Assembly: GCF_037113525.1 (NCBI RefSeq)
Contig: NZ_CP146963.1
Location: forward strand, 2,542,001-2,606,000
Source of the DNA: Butyrivibrio fibrisolvens
GTDB lineage: Bacteria; Bacillota; Clostridia; Lachnospirales; Lachnospiraceae
Length of the DNA: 64,000 bases
Reading direction: 5' to 3'
Part shown: positions 50,654 to 58,786 of the stretch, piece by piece
How positions within the stretch are numbered: the stretch's first letter is position 1
Layout: each line of letters begins with the position of its first letter
Notes under the pieces: generated by a model
Told to the model about the DNA's origin: nothing
Databases searched by the model: none
Seen by the model: the letters and a program-made list of their open reading frames with translations, nothing else
Program-made: the position numbers and the translations under genes

Positions 50654-51028
50654 ATGTCATTTGGTCAAAAACTTAAATCAATCAGAAAAGAAAGAAAAAT
50701 ATCTCAGACAGAACTCGCAGAGGCTTCAGGTGTAGCTCAGAGAACTATCTCATCTTACGAGACAGACCTTAGCATCCCCCGTACATCCAATCAGCTGCGC
50801 AGGATCGCAGACGTACTGGGCGTAACTCCTGCTGACCTTGTAGCAGACGATGACAGATTTTTAATAAGCTCTGAAGAAGTTGAAGAGAAAGTTGAAGCAA
50901 AGCGCCTTGTAGCTGAACTCACAAGTCTTTTTGCAGGTGGCAAGATGGATGAGGACGATATGGATGTTCTCATGCTCTCTATGCAGCAGGCTTATGTTGA
51001 AGCTAAGAAGAAACACCGTAGCAACTGA
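50654..51028 (+). CDS. XRE family helix-turn-helix regulator
   Basis: A 124-residue DNA-binding protein. The N-terminal HTH_3 domain (LKSIRKERKISQTELAEASG and VAQRTISSYETDLSIPRTSN) is followed by an acidic C-terminal helical region with a probable dimerisation segment (AKRLVAELTSLFAGGKMDED). TTGGAGGAG precedes the ATG at normal spacing. Paired with an ImmA/IrrE peptidase gene, the arrangement resembles regulator-protease pairs such as ImmR-ImmA in which the protease cleaves the repressor. No phage or ICE genes are visible nearby. Confidence 0.88.
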   Translation: MSFGQKLKSIRKERKISQTELAEASGVAQRTISSYETDLSIPRTSNQLRRIADVLGVTPADLVADDDRFLISSEEVEEKVEAKRLVAELTSLFAGGKMDEDDMDVLMLSMQQAYVEAKKKHRSN

Positions 51029-51148
51029 TCCTGTCTGCCAACATAAATGACGATTGATACTTAAACTTAAGGATCACTTTGATACGTCAAGCTAAACAAT
51101 AACTCATTCTGATCACGTTGATAATAACAATTTCATTTTTCCAAGACT

Positions 51149-51655
51149 ATGTATTACGATAACGATCATATAATAAAAGAGGCACGAGGCCTTATTAAAG
51201 AAGCCGGGGCATCAGATCCCGCCTTACTTGCAGATTATCTTGGAATAATCATAAAGCCCGTACCTTTTAAGAAGCAAAAAGGGGTATATCAGGTTATTGA
51301 AGATATACCTTTTATATTCATCAAAGAAGACCTCGCTCCTGAACTCTACAACATTGTAATCCTGCATGAAATAGGCCACGACCGTCTCCATAGAGACATT
51401 GCACAAGGCTTTGCAGAATACAACCTGTTCGATATGCAGACAAGCCGTATGGAGTACGAGGCCAATCTTTTTGCTGCAGAAATTTCCCTTCCTGATGACG
51501 AGCTTCTTGATTATATCTATCAGGGAATGGATGCATGTACGATCGCAAAGTGTATGGATTCTGATATCAATCTTGTAGCCTTAAAGGTTTCAGATATGAT
51601 AAGACGCGGGTACAATTTTAATCCCGTAGATCATAGGAATGATTTTCTAAAATAA
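51149..51655 (+). CDS. ImmA/IrrE family metallo-endopeptidase
   Basis: The 168-residue protein carries the zinc site HEIGHDRLH (H73, E74, H77) with a likely third ligand in MEYEANLFAAEI (E102/E104). The C-terminus is a helical DUF955-type tail. In related systems this peptidase relieves repression by cleaving its partner XRE protein. It follows the XRE gene by 120 nt; the ATG has no clear Shine-Dalgarno, so the start is uncertain. Confidence 0.85.
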   Translation: MYYDNDHIIKEARGLIKEAGASDPALLADYLGIIIKPVPFKKQKGVYQVIEDIPFIFIKEDLAPELYNIVILHEIGHDRLHRDIAQGFAEYNLFDMQTSRMEYEANLFAAEISLPDDELLDYIYQGMDACTIAKCMDSDINLVALKVSDMIRRGYNFNPVDHRNDFLK

Positions 51656-51690
51656 ACCAGCCTCATAGAGACTGGTTTTCTTGTTTTGTA
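51655..51690 (+). terminator. Terminator of the XRE-ImmA pair
   Basis: AACCAG / CTGGTT stem followed by TTTCTTGTTTTG on the plus strand; the stem's first base is the last base of the immA stop codon. The stem is short (6 bp), so efficiency may be modest. It lies between convergent genes. Confidence 0.65.
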
Positions 51691-51716
51691 AGTTTTAATT
51701 TGTCCGCTCTTCGTCA

Positions 51717-53714
51717 CTAATGAAGACCCCCTATAGTCCATCTATCAAATACAAGTTCTCCATTCATGTCAACGTAATTATACAATGTCAATCCATCAAC
51801 AGCTTCTTTAGATACTTCGATCAGCTTATAGTCACTATTATATTCTTCGTATCGATACCCTGTTTCGATAAGTTCCCCATCACAATGCATGATCGAAACA
51901 TTATTTGATCCTGCTTCTACAGCGATCACAACAGGATTTTCATATAGTTCAAAACCATCCAGTACCTGAATTTCGCTATATTCTCCGCCTATTTTATCAA
52001 GTCCGTCTCTAGTCAGAAAAACCCAGTTATTATTATAGGTATCGTTATCCCTCGCCAAAACATATTTAATACTACCGGTAGAATCCTCATAACCATAGAA
52101 TTCATCATATCCTGCACATTCAAATAGCTCATTGCCATTTCTATCGATAACTACAGCATTATAAACTTGCCTGTCTGAGGAATTGCTTTTTCCAATTACG
52201 ACAATATCGCCATGATATTTATAACTTCCCAGGTTAGTATAAACGCTATCTGCATTTAATCTATTGCCTTCAAAATCATATAGCTCAATTTCATTAGGTT
52301 TTTTTGCAAAAAGAAGCTTATTATGAGAATCGATAATTATATAATCAAAGCTTCCCCATCTGCCAAGAATATACTCTCCTTTATAGTTCACAATGGTCTT
52401 CGAACCTGAAAACTTTCTGGTAAGCGTAATAAGCTCATAATCAGAATTGTAATCATCATATGCGATATAATTAGGGCTTACTATGATTTTGCCCTTGTCA
52501 TTTATAAATCCATAGGTCCCCGTAGCTTCAGAATAAAACGGCGCGATATGATTCTCAAAATATGAGCTTTCATGATCGTTAAAATCGCTGCTGCGGTACA
52601 TTCGAATATTACCATCGAAAACAGACTTCTCCTGCCATGTAATATTTGAATGATATTCCAAATACGATTCATAATTACTATAACTTTGGCGCTCATTTAA
52701 GTATTCATCAAATGCGTATATAAGCAGATTCATCCTGCCCGATCTTCTTTCCATTACAAAAGGAGATACTGTAATCACGTTTTTTCCATTCGTGTCTATA
52801 AAGTGACCTGAATAGTCCCATGCAATCCCGTAGTCATCAAAGATCAGGTCATTCCCATAAACAGCACCTGTCTTATCACCGGTTTCAGAATCCACAATGC
52901 CGTGCCACTCCATGTGAAAACCAGTCCATTCAGGAAGCCAGTTGGTCAGCGAATACTCTTCCCTGTTATCTGAAATTATTCCTAAACGCTCTGAAGAAGA
53001 TCTAACTGTCTGTTTACCACTTTGAGTTGTAAGTTCATATTGGCCAGGAACTCTTCCATATCTTAGAAACAAGAATACACAAGCTAATAAAACTGTAACC
53101 GCAAGCGCAATCTTATTCCATGTATTGGATAGCTTAGCCTCTGCCTTCATATCAGTTTCTGCTTTATCTGCGCTTGCACTCTCTAACGCAAGCATTTGAG
53201 GCTTCCTAAGTACATATACCTTTATGAGCAGTCGCAGTACTATAAGTGTATATAAAAGAGCCAAATGTCCAATCTTGAGATAAAAAGCAAATAAAACAAC
53301 GCATCCAACGTTTCCAAAATACCATAAAAATCCTCTTTGCGTATATCTGCTGATCCTTGCATAGACTGTCCAGTCTAGTACAAATTTGATCACTAAAAGA
53401 CCTATCAACATCCACAACGCAAGACCCGTGAGACTTGTCATGGTAAAAGAAACAAACATCTCAAAAAGATCGCATGCTATTATCAGCCTGAACAACAAAT
53501 CCACCTTGGATTTTGCATTATCATCAGGTTTTTCTCCAGATCTTAGGACAAAGATACATATAGCAATCTTAGCTATGTAAAGAAGATAATCCAGATATTC
53601 GCCAAATATTCCTCGCTGGTAATTTATCAAATGAATCAAAAGATTAAAAGAAGTAAAGCATGCATATGCATACAAAGGTTTTATTTTTGTAAAAAGAGAT
53701 TTTATTCTGTCCAC
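51717..53714 (-). CDS. Multi-pass membrane protein with WG-repeat-like extracytoplasmic region
   Basis: A 665-residue protein. About six membrane helices occupy residues 12-165, another lies near 200-217, and the remaining ~445 residues are probably extracytoplasmic. That part contains degenerate repeats of the WG/KWG style, e.g. TYGFINDKGKIIVSPNYIAY and NAVVIDRNGNELFECAGYDE, and DMNGELVFDRWTIGGLH at the end. Such repeats often form beta-propeller-like surfaces. It starts at GTG with TTGGAG upstream. Not recognised as a named family; function unknown. It follows a small membrane protein on the same strand. Confidence 0.72.
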   Translation of the reverse strand: MDRIKSLFTKIKPLYAYACFTSFNLLIHLINYQRGIFGEYLDYLLYIAKIAICIFVLRSGEKPDDNAKSKVDLLFRLIIACDLFEMFVSFTMTSLTGLALWMLIGLLVIKFVLDWTVYARISRYTQRGFLWYFGNVGCVVLFAFYLKIGHLALLYTLIVLRLLIKVYVLRKPQMLALESASADKAETDMKAEAKLSNTWNKIALAVTVLLACVFLFLRYGRVPGQYELTTQSGKQTVRSSSERLGIISDNREEYSLTNWLPEWTGFHMEWHGIVDSETGDKTGAVYGNDLIFDDYGIAWDYSGHFIDTNGKNVITVSPFVMERRSGRMNLLIYAFDEYLNERQSYSNYESYLEYHSNITWQEKSVFDGNIRMYRSSDFNDHESSYFENHIAPFYSEATGTYGFINDKGKIIVSPNYIAYDDYNSDYELITLTRKFSGSKTIVNYKGEYILGRWGSFDYIIIDSHNKLLFAKKPNEIELYDFEGNRLNADSVYTNLGSYKYHGDIVVIGKSNSSDRQVYNAVVIDRNGNELFECAGYDEFYGYEDSTGSIKYVLARDNDTYNNNWVFLTRDGLDKIGGEYSEIQVLDGFELYENPVVIAVEAGSNNVSIMHCDGELIETGYRYEEYNSDYKLIEVSKEAVDGLTLYNYVDMNGELVFDRWTIGGLH

Positions 53715-53760
53715 GTCAATTCTCCAATGTTAACTTAATCTGATCAACCTTCTCTTTTTT

Positions 53761-54171
53761 CTACATAAAACGCATCAAAAGCTGTCCAATAATAAGCGGA
53801 GGCACAAAGGCAATAGCCAGGTACTTAGCTAAAATAGGGTACTCCACTTCACGTGATATAACGCTAAGCTGCTCTACATTAACTTTCACCCATTCTACGC
53901 TCTCGCAATATGGGCATGGGCATTTTCTCTGTACTTTGTACACATGTTTGTTGGGAGTATAGACCCTTACCTTCTTCTGCAAACGAGACGTTGTAATAAG
54001 ATCCTTTACTGTCGCTTGAAAAGTCCTCTCACACTTTGTACAGGTAACTTCTATAGTATCAGTGCGCTCACACATTGCCTTCTTGGCAAGTATCATTCCC
54101 TTTATAGAAAAAAATAGAAGCCATCCAAGCATACATGCTGAAAATATAATACCAAAAATAATATTTACCAT
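53761..54171 (-). CDS. Small membrane protein with paired CxxC motifs
   Basis: A 136-residue protein: N-terminal transmembrane helix (MVNIIFGIIFSACMLGWLLF), then a cytoplasmic domain with a CTKC and a CPCPYC motif (residues about 43-46 and 82-87) of zinc-ribbon character, and a C-terminal transmembrane helix. ATG at 54171 chosen because AGAGG lies 7 nt upstream; in-frame ATGs earlier overlap that site. Not recognised; a role in metal binding or as an accessory membrane factor is a guess. Confidence 0.65.
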   Translation of the reverse strand: MVNIIFGIIFSACMLGWLLFFSIKGMILAKKAMCERTDTIEVTCTKCERTFQATVKDLITTSRLQKKVRVYTPNKHVYKVQRKCPCPYCESVEWVKVNVEQLSVISREVEYPILAKYLAIAFVPPLIIGQLLMRFM

Positions 54172-54220
54172 AATCATTCCTCTAACAAAGTCGCACAAAA
54201 CTCAATTTTCATGCCGCTTT

Positions 54221-55594
54221 TTATAAAATCATAAAGATTTCTTTTCCTACAGCAGGGAACTCATCTTCTATCTCTGCCATATAGGTTATAAGGTAGTCCT
54301 TGATACCATCAATATCCATGCCACTTCCCATGGTATCGCCCATGTCAAGTTGTCTGCCGATCTGGTCAACACACATGATCAAAGTATCCACATCCACTTC
54401 TGTGTGTAAAATATGATCAGCAACTTCAAAAAATCTCTTATGCCTAATGGTTCCAAGAGCTTTTATCAATAACTGAAGGTCATCCAGATACGAAGCCCCG
54501 GCAGCTCTTGGGACAATCTTTGTACCAGTACCTTTACCATACACTAGCCCGTCAATCAGCTCATCATCTATTTTACCAAAATAATCCACACACCCTTTTT
54601 CAAACACTGTTGGATACTGCCTTGCAAGTTCCTTGGTGTCAAAAGAAAATGCTGTATCATCGGTAACGTTAATCTCTTTATAGGTTTTCTTCACCCTATC
54701 CTTTCTGCCAAGTCTCGCGCGAATCCATTCATATATAGGTTCATCATTTGGCAGATCTTCAAGTCTAAATTGCACCTCATTAGCAGAAAGATATTTCTCT
54801 TTCTTACCCTCACCGTAGTAGCAATTAGAAATAACAACCGCACTGACTTCTCTATGTTCCATAGCTGCTGCCATAGCCTTGTGATGACCATCAATAAGCG
54901 CTGTAAGATTACCATCCATGTAATAGGCAATTGCTCTGCTACCTTTCTTATCCCTGTAATACTCAGCTCTCTCAGGATTATATAATCTCTTTGGCTGTGT
55001 ACCTATAGTATAGTGCGGTATAATGCTTGCATAGTTGCCGTCGCCAAGATAGCAAATACATGATCCCAGTAGTGCCTTATCTTCATTTGGAAAATCCCAG
55101 AACAGATTTTCATTACCATCAGTTGGATAAAGCTTTGTATCCCAAAGACAGTAAAAATCTTCTTCTAAAAGCCCCAGCAGCGGTTTCATCTGCTCAACTA
55201 CATCTTCAAAGAGAGCTCCATCTTCGTTTATCGCATCACAGGAAAACTCTTTTGTCTTCTCCAGATCATAACCACTTTTTACTATCTTCTCACATGTCGG
55301 ACAATAATACCCTCTTCCCTGAAGCTGAAAAAGAGGTGTATCTCTAAACATCAGCGTACCGAAGCTCATTTTTTCATAATCATAGTAGTACTCCTCATGG
55401 AGAAGCCCTTTACCATTTTCAACATACAAAAGGACTCCCGGAGCAAAGAACTTTCCGCCCTTCTCCCATTTGTAAAGGATATGGATCTTGGGGTCTTTGC
55501 GAGAAACAGCCTTGGTTTCTTCCGGGATTATGTCTTTAGTATCATCTTTTTTAACAAGGGATATAATACCTTTTATATACTTATCTATATTCAT
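54221..55594 (-). CDS. ParB/sulfiredoxin-like domain protein with DGHH motif
   Basis: A 457-residue protein not recognised as a named family. It has a CPTC motif (C98, C101) in the N-terminal half and a ParB/sulfiredoxin-fold-like motif IDGHHKAMAA (D235-H238) in the middle, of the type found in ParB nucleotide-binding domains. The C-terminal third is alpha-helical (DLQLLIKALGTIRHKRFFEV). Such motifs occur in DNA-binding ParB-like proteins, in nucleases and in non-DNA proteins, so function is not assigned. The ribosome binding site is weak. It lies between an ATPase and a small membrane protein, same strand. Confidence 0.55.
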   Translation of the reverse strand: MNIDKYIKGIISLVKKDDTKDIIPEETKAVSRKDPKIHILYKWEKGGKFFAPGVLLYVENGKGLLHEEYYYDYEKMSFGTLMFRDTPLFQLQGRGYYCPTCEKIVKSGYDLEKTKEFSCDAINEDGALFEDVVEQMKPLLGLLEEDFYCLWDTKLYPTDGNENLFWDFPNEDKALLGSCICYLGDGNYASIIPHYTIGTQPKRLYNPERAEYYRDKKGSRAIAYYMDGNLTALIDGHHKAMAAAMEHREVSAVVISNCYYGEGKKEKYLSANEVQFRLEDLPNDEPIYEWIRARLGRKDRVKKTYKEINVTDDTAFSFDTKELARQYPTVFEKGCVDYFGKIDDELIDGLVYGKGTGTKIVPRAAGASYLDDLQLLIKALGTIRHKRFFEVADHILHTEVDVDTLIMCVDQIGRQLDMGDTMGSGMDIDGIKDYLITYMAEIEDEFPAVGKEIFMIL

Positions 55595-55621
55595 CTATCT
55601 TTGCAACTCATAATATGAATA

Positions 55622-56929
55622 TTAATCTTTAAGGCATCCTATTGGTATTACCTTTACGCCATTATCAGTAGTATATGCCATTGGTGCTGTAGCACATATT
55701 ATTATCAACTCCTCCGGTTCTCTATAAACAGGGCGTGGATGCTTTTTATTTTCTAATGCAGATTCATTATGCGCTTTTATAACATCTCTGAATTTCAGCA
55801 AACCTTTCTCTGCTTCCGGAATCTTATTAGCCCCTGTTTTAATCTCAATCAGTGCATACCTTCCATCATCCATCTGATACACAGCATCAGCTTCCAGTCC
55901 GGTACTATCTGCATAGTGCAGGATTCGTGCGTCGTGAGCATCGGCATACACAATAAGATCTCGTAAAACAAGGTTTTCAAATACATGTCCAAACATGTCC
56001 AGATCATTATTAAAATAATCAGGCTTAATATTAAGAGCACTCAGGCCAATAGAAGGATCTATAAAAATATGTTTCTTAGCTGCTCTTATAGCTGTTTTCG
56101 AACGAATTTGCGGAGTCCAAGCATCAATATCCTTTATAACAAATAATTGTTCCAGTTTATCAATATATGAAGCAATTGTATTGTCAGAAACATTATATTC
56201 AGCTTTGACATCCGCATAAATACTTGTTTTCTTGGCACAAGTCGCCATATTTCTTGCATAAGACCACAGAATAGTTCTGGTAAGCTCAGGATTTCTATTA
56301 ACTTTATCTATTGCACTTATATCTTTCTTGTATATCTGATTAAAATAGTCTTTGGCAATTTCAAGCTTAGCAGAATCCTTTTTAATAGCCAGACATCTAG
56401 GCCATCCGCCTCTACATGCAGCAAAAAACAGATCATCTAGTGATAAATTCGATTGAATTCCATCAATATCATATGTCTTGTCTGTTATAACCTTGCTAAG
56501 AGATACGCTCCCGTTTGACTCTCCCGTTTCTGACAGTGTCATAGGAAGCATAAGAAGTTCTGTAATTCTACCAGTTCCGGAATGAGGAGTATCTATCTTC
56601 CTGGATGTAGATCCTGTCAAATAAAAATTACCAATATCATCAGGGTTATCATCGCAGTCCTTACGTATTGTCCCCCATATTTTGGGCGCATCTTGCCATT
56701 CATCAAACAAAATAGGCTTGGGGTTTTTCAAAAATAGTCGTGGTGACGTCTCAGCAACTGCCAGATAGCCATCTCGTTTCTCCTCATCTTGAAACTCAAT
56801 GATAGTATTACATCTTTCTTTAGCTGTTCTTGTCTTACCACAGCCTTTTGGTCCAACTATATTGATCGCATTAAACGCCTCAATTTTTCGATTGATTTCA
56901 CCATCAACAATTCTCTGAATATATTCCAT
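55622..56929 (-). CDS. AAA_14/DUF4143 family ATPase
   Basis: A 435-residue protein with N-terminal AAA_14 domain: Walker A NIVGPKGCGKTRTA (residues 24-37), PILFDEWQDAPKIW as Walker B region near 72, and FYLTGSTSRK near 102. The C-terminal DUF4143 domain shows GHVFENLVLRDLIVYADAHD and ALIEIKTGANKIPEAEKGLL, a PD-(D/E)XK-like core. Such ATPases are widespread in gut and rumen Firmicutes, with unclear biological role. GAGGAGAGG precedes the ATG. It is directly preceded by a 23-bp tandem repeat array. Confidence 0.86.
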   Translation of the reverse strand: MEYIQRIVDGEINRKIEAFNAINIVGPKGCGKTRTAKERCNTIIEFQDEEKRDGYLAVAETSPRLFLKNPKPILFDEWQDAPKIWGTIRKDCDDNPDDIGNFYLTGSTSRKIDTPHSGTGRITELLMLPMTLSETGESNGSVSLSKVITDKTYDIDGIQSNLSLDDLFFAACRGGWPRCLAIKKDSAKLEIAKDYFNQIYKKDISAIDKVNRNPELTRTILWSYARNMATCAKKTSIYADVKAEYNVSDNTIASYIDKLEQLFVIKDIDAWTPQIRSKTAIRAAKKHIFIDPSIGLSALNIKPDYFNNDLDMFGHVFENLVLRDLIVYADAHDARILHYADSTGLEADAVYQMDDGRYALIEIKTGANKIPEAEKGLLKFRDVIKAHNESALENKKHPRPVYREPEELIIICATAPMAYTTDNGVKVIPIGCLKD

Positions 56930-56988
56930 AAAAGCGCCTCTCCTCTTCTATATGGAATTCTAGCATTATTACAGCATTTATTCAAGTT

Positions 56989-57120
56989 CATTTGGTGTTT
57001 TTCGGCACTTTTATTTGGTGTTTTTCGGCACTTTCATTTGGTGTTTTTCGGCACTTTCATTTGGTGTTTTTCGGCACTTTCATTTGGTGTTTTTCGGCAC
57101 TTTCATTTGGTGTTTTTCGG
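56989..57120. repeat. 23-bp tandem repeat array upstream of the ATPase gene
   Basis: Five complete and one partial (17-nt) contiguous copies of a 23-bp unit, on the minus strand reading AAAGTGCCGAAAAACACCAA plus ATG or ATA. The units are identical except for one base in copy 2. No spacers, so not CRISPR. It ends about 60 nt before the ATPase start codon. Confidence 0.95.
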
Positions 57121-57125
57121 TTGTT

Positions 57126-57159
57126 ATAAAAAGCTCTTGGAACCTTCATTCCAAGAGCT
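57126..57159 (-). terminator. Terminator after the MATE transporter
   Basis: 10-bp perfect stem AGCTCTTGGA / TCCAAGAGCT with an 8-nt loop followed by TTTTTATAAC on the minus strand, about 80 nt downstream of the MATE stop. Confidence 0.82.
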
Positions 57160-57239
57160 ATCCTTTAGCTTGTTATTTTCATTTCCTTCTGTCATTCCCG
57201 GTTGTCTCATAGAATTTCTTTTTATCCTCATACATCTCC

Positions 57240-58604
57240 TTAATCAATCACTTTCTGTCTCCCCGAAAACATCCTCTCTATCTTAGGCGCTACATACAGC
57301 CATGCAACAAAAGTGAATATTCCCGTAGTAAGCCACGCTGCCGGGTCGCAGGCACTTGCAAGCTCGTATATCATAAACTTCATAGACAAAGCCGCCATTA
57401 TAGCTCGTGATACCAGCTCTACCACTCCGCCCATCATGGGAAGGAAACCGAATCCGCAGCCCTGCATCATATTTCTGAAGATGAAAATAGCTGATAATGG
57501 TATATAGCAAATAGCGCAAAATCTTATATATGGTATAGCCCATGGAAGCTGGATAGCAACGTTCTCTGCGGAGCCAAAGAACAGATACATGGCCGGCTCA
57601 AGCAATGAAGTAGAAAGTATAGCAGCTACAACAGAATAAACAGTCATAATGATAAGCGCGTTCTTAACACCGCCCTTAAGCCTGTCATATTTACCTGCAC
57701 CAAAGTTTTGTCCTGCATAAGCTGCCATTGTCTGGCCAATTGATGGCATTCCCTGTGTGATCAGACTCTGCAATTTACTTGCCGCAGAAAATGATGCAAC
57801 TGCCACAGAACCATACAGATTGATCGCAGCCTGCATTATCATAGTACCTGACGCTGTGATAGCAAACTGAAGTGCCATAGGTATTCCCACTCTTAGCTGG
57901 TGGCTTGTATCCCTTGCTTCAAGATGCCAGTCTCTTTTTTCCGGCCAGATAGAATGCTGCTTTTTATAGATATATACAAAGCAAAGAATCGCTGATATTC
58001 CCTGAGATACAACTGTTGCAAGCGCCGCACCGAATGTCTTAAGATCAAGTCCTACTATACACACAAGATCCAGAACGATATTTAAACCTGCAGAAAGCAT
58101 CAGGAAATAAAGCGGCACCTTACTATTACCAATAGCCCTCAAAATAGATGCCCCCAGGTTATAGAACACACTGGCACAGATACCATAAGCTATAGTAATA
58201 ATATACGCATATGAATAATCAAATATATTGTCAGGCGTGTTCATGATACGAAGAATCCCCTTCATACTGACAACACTTATAAAAGTCGTGATAACAGTCA
58301 CTATAACAGCAAGTATTATCGCATTAGCCACACTATGACGAAGCCTGTTCTCATCACGTGCACCGTAGCTCTGACTAGTCAGAACCGTAAAACCAGTAGC
58401 GAGTCCATTAGCAAACCCAAGGATCAGAAACATAATAGTACCCGTAGCCCCAACAGCAGCCATCGCATCAGCCCCGACAAATCTGCTAACTATAAGCGTA
58501 TCCACCATGTTATAAAACTGCTGAAACAAATTTCCTATAAATAGCGGAATCATAAACTTTATCAATATAGGCGCTATGTTCCCCTTTGTCATATCTGACT
58601 TCAT
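57240..58604 (-). CDS. MATE family efflux transporter
   Basis: Multidrug/toxin antiporter of the MATE family, 454 residues with about 12 membrane helices in two homologous halves. Recognisable segments: PLFIGNLFQQFYNMVDTLIV near residue 20, GFANGLATGFTVLTSQSYGA near 60, and GMPSIGQTMAAYAGQNFGAG near 290. Substrate and coupling ion cannot be inferred. GGAGAGATGATAT precedes the ATG. It lies between the cyclase and the ATPase block, with no obvious link to either. Confidence 0.94.
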   Translation of the reverse strand: MKSDMTKGNIAPILIKFMIPLFIGNLFQQFYNMVDTLIVSRFVGADAMAAVGATGTIMFLILGFANGLATGFTVLTSQSYGARDENRLRHSVANAIILAVIVTVITTFISVVSMKGILRIMNTPDNIFDYSYAYIITIAYGICASVFYNLGASILRAIGNSKVPLYFLMLSAGLNIVLDLVCIVGLDLKTFGAALATVVSQGISAILCFVYIYKKQHSIWPEKRDWHLEARDTSHQLRVGIPMALQFAITASGTMIMQAAINLYGSVAVASFSAASKLQSLITQGMPSIGQTMAAYAGQNFGAGKYDRLKGGVKNALIIMTVYSVVAAILSTSLLEPAMYLFFGSAENVAIQLPWAIPYIRFCAICYIPLSAIFIFRNMMQGCGFGFLPMMGGVVELVSRAIMAALSMKFMIYELASACDPAAWLTTGIFTFVAWLYVAPKIERMFSGRQKVID

Positions 58605-58686
58605 ATATCATCTCTCCATAATCCAAAAGCTTATTGCCAACGCAATATGCATTACTTCACACATAATAAATATCTATCGCTTGCGA

Positions 58687-58771
58687 GTTCCTGAGGATGG
58701 TAGTTAATAAATGATTTTGTTGGCTTTGAAAAATATATCAAAATCATTTATTAACTACCATCCTCAGGAAC
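58687..58771. repeat. Giant inverted repeat D (33-bp arms)
   Basis: Arms 58687-58719 and 58739-58771 are perfectly complementary with a 19-nt loop. The arm reads GTTCCTGAGGATGGTAGTTA then ATAAATGATTTTG and is related to the arm of inverted repeat B at 37.5 kb (TTCCTG.GG.TGG.AGTTAA.AAATG.TTTTG in both). It sits 15 nt after the diguanylate cyclase stop and has no T-run. Confidence 0.93.
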
Positions 58772-58786
58772 CCCAAAAGATACGAT

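Noticed and set aside
56989..57120. CRISPR-like array
   Set aside because: The 23-bp units are contiguous with no spacers and no cas genes nearby, so it is a simple tandem array.
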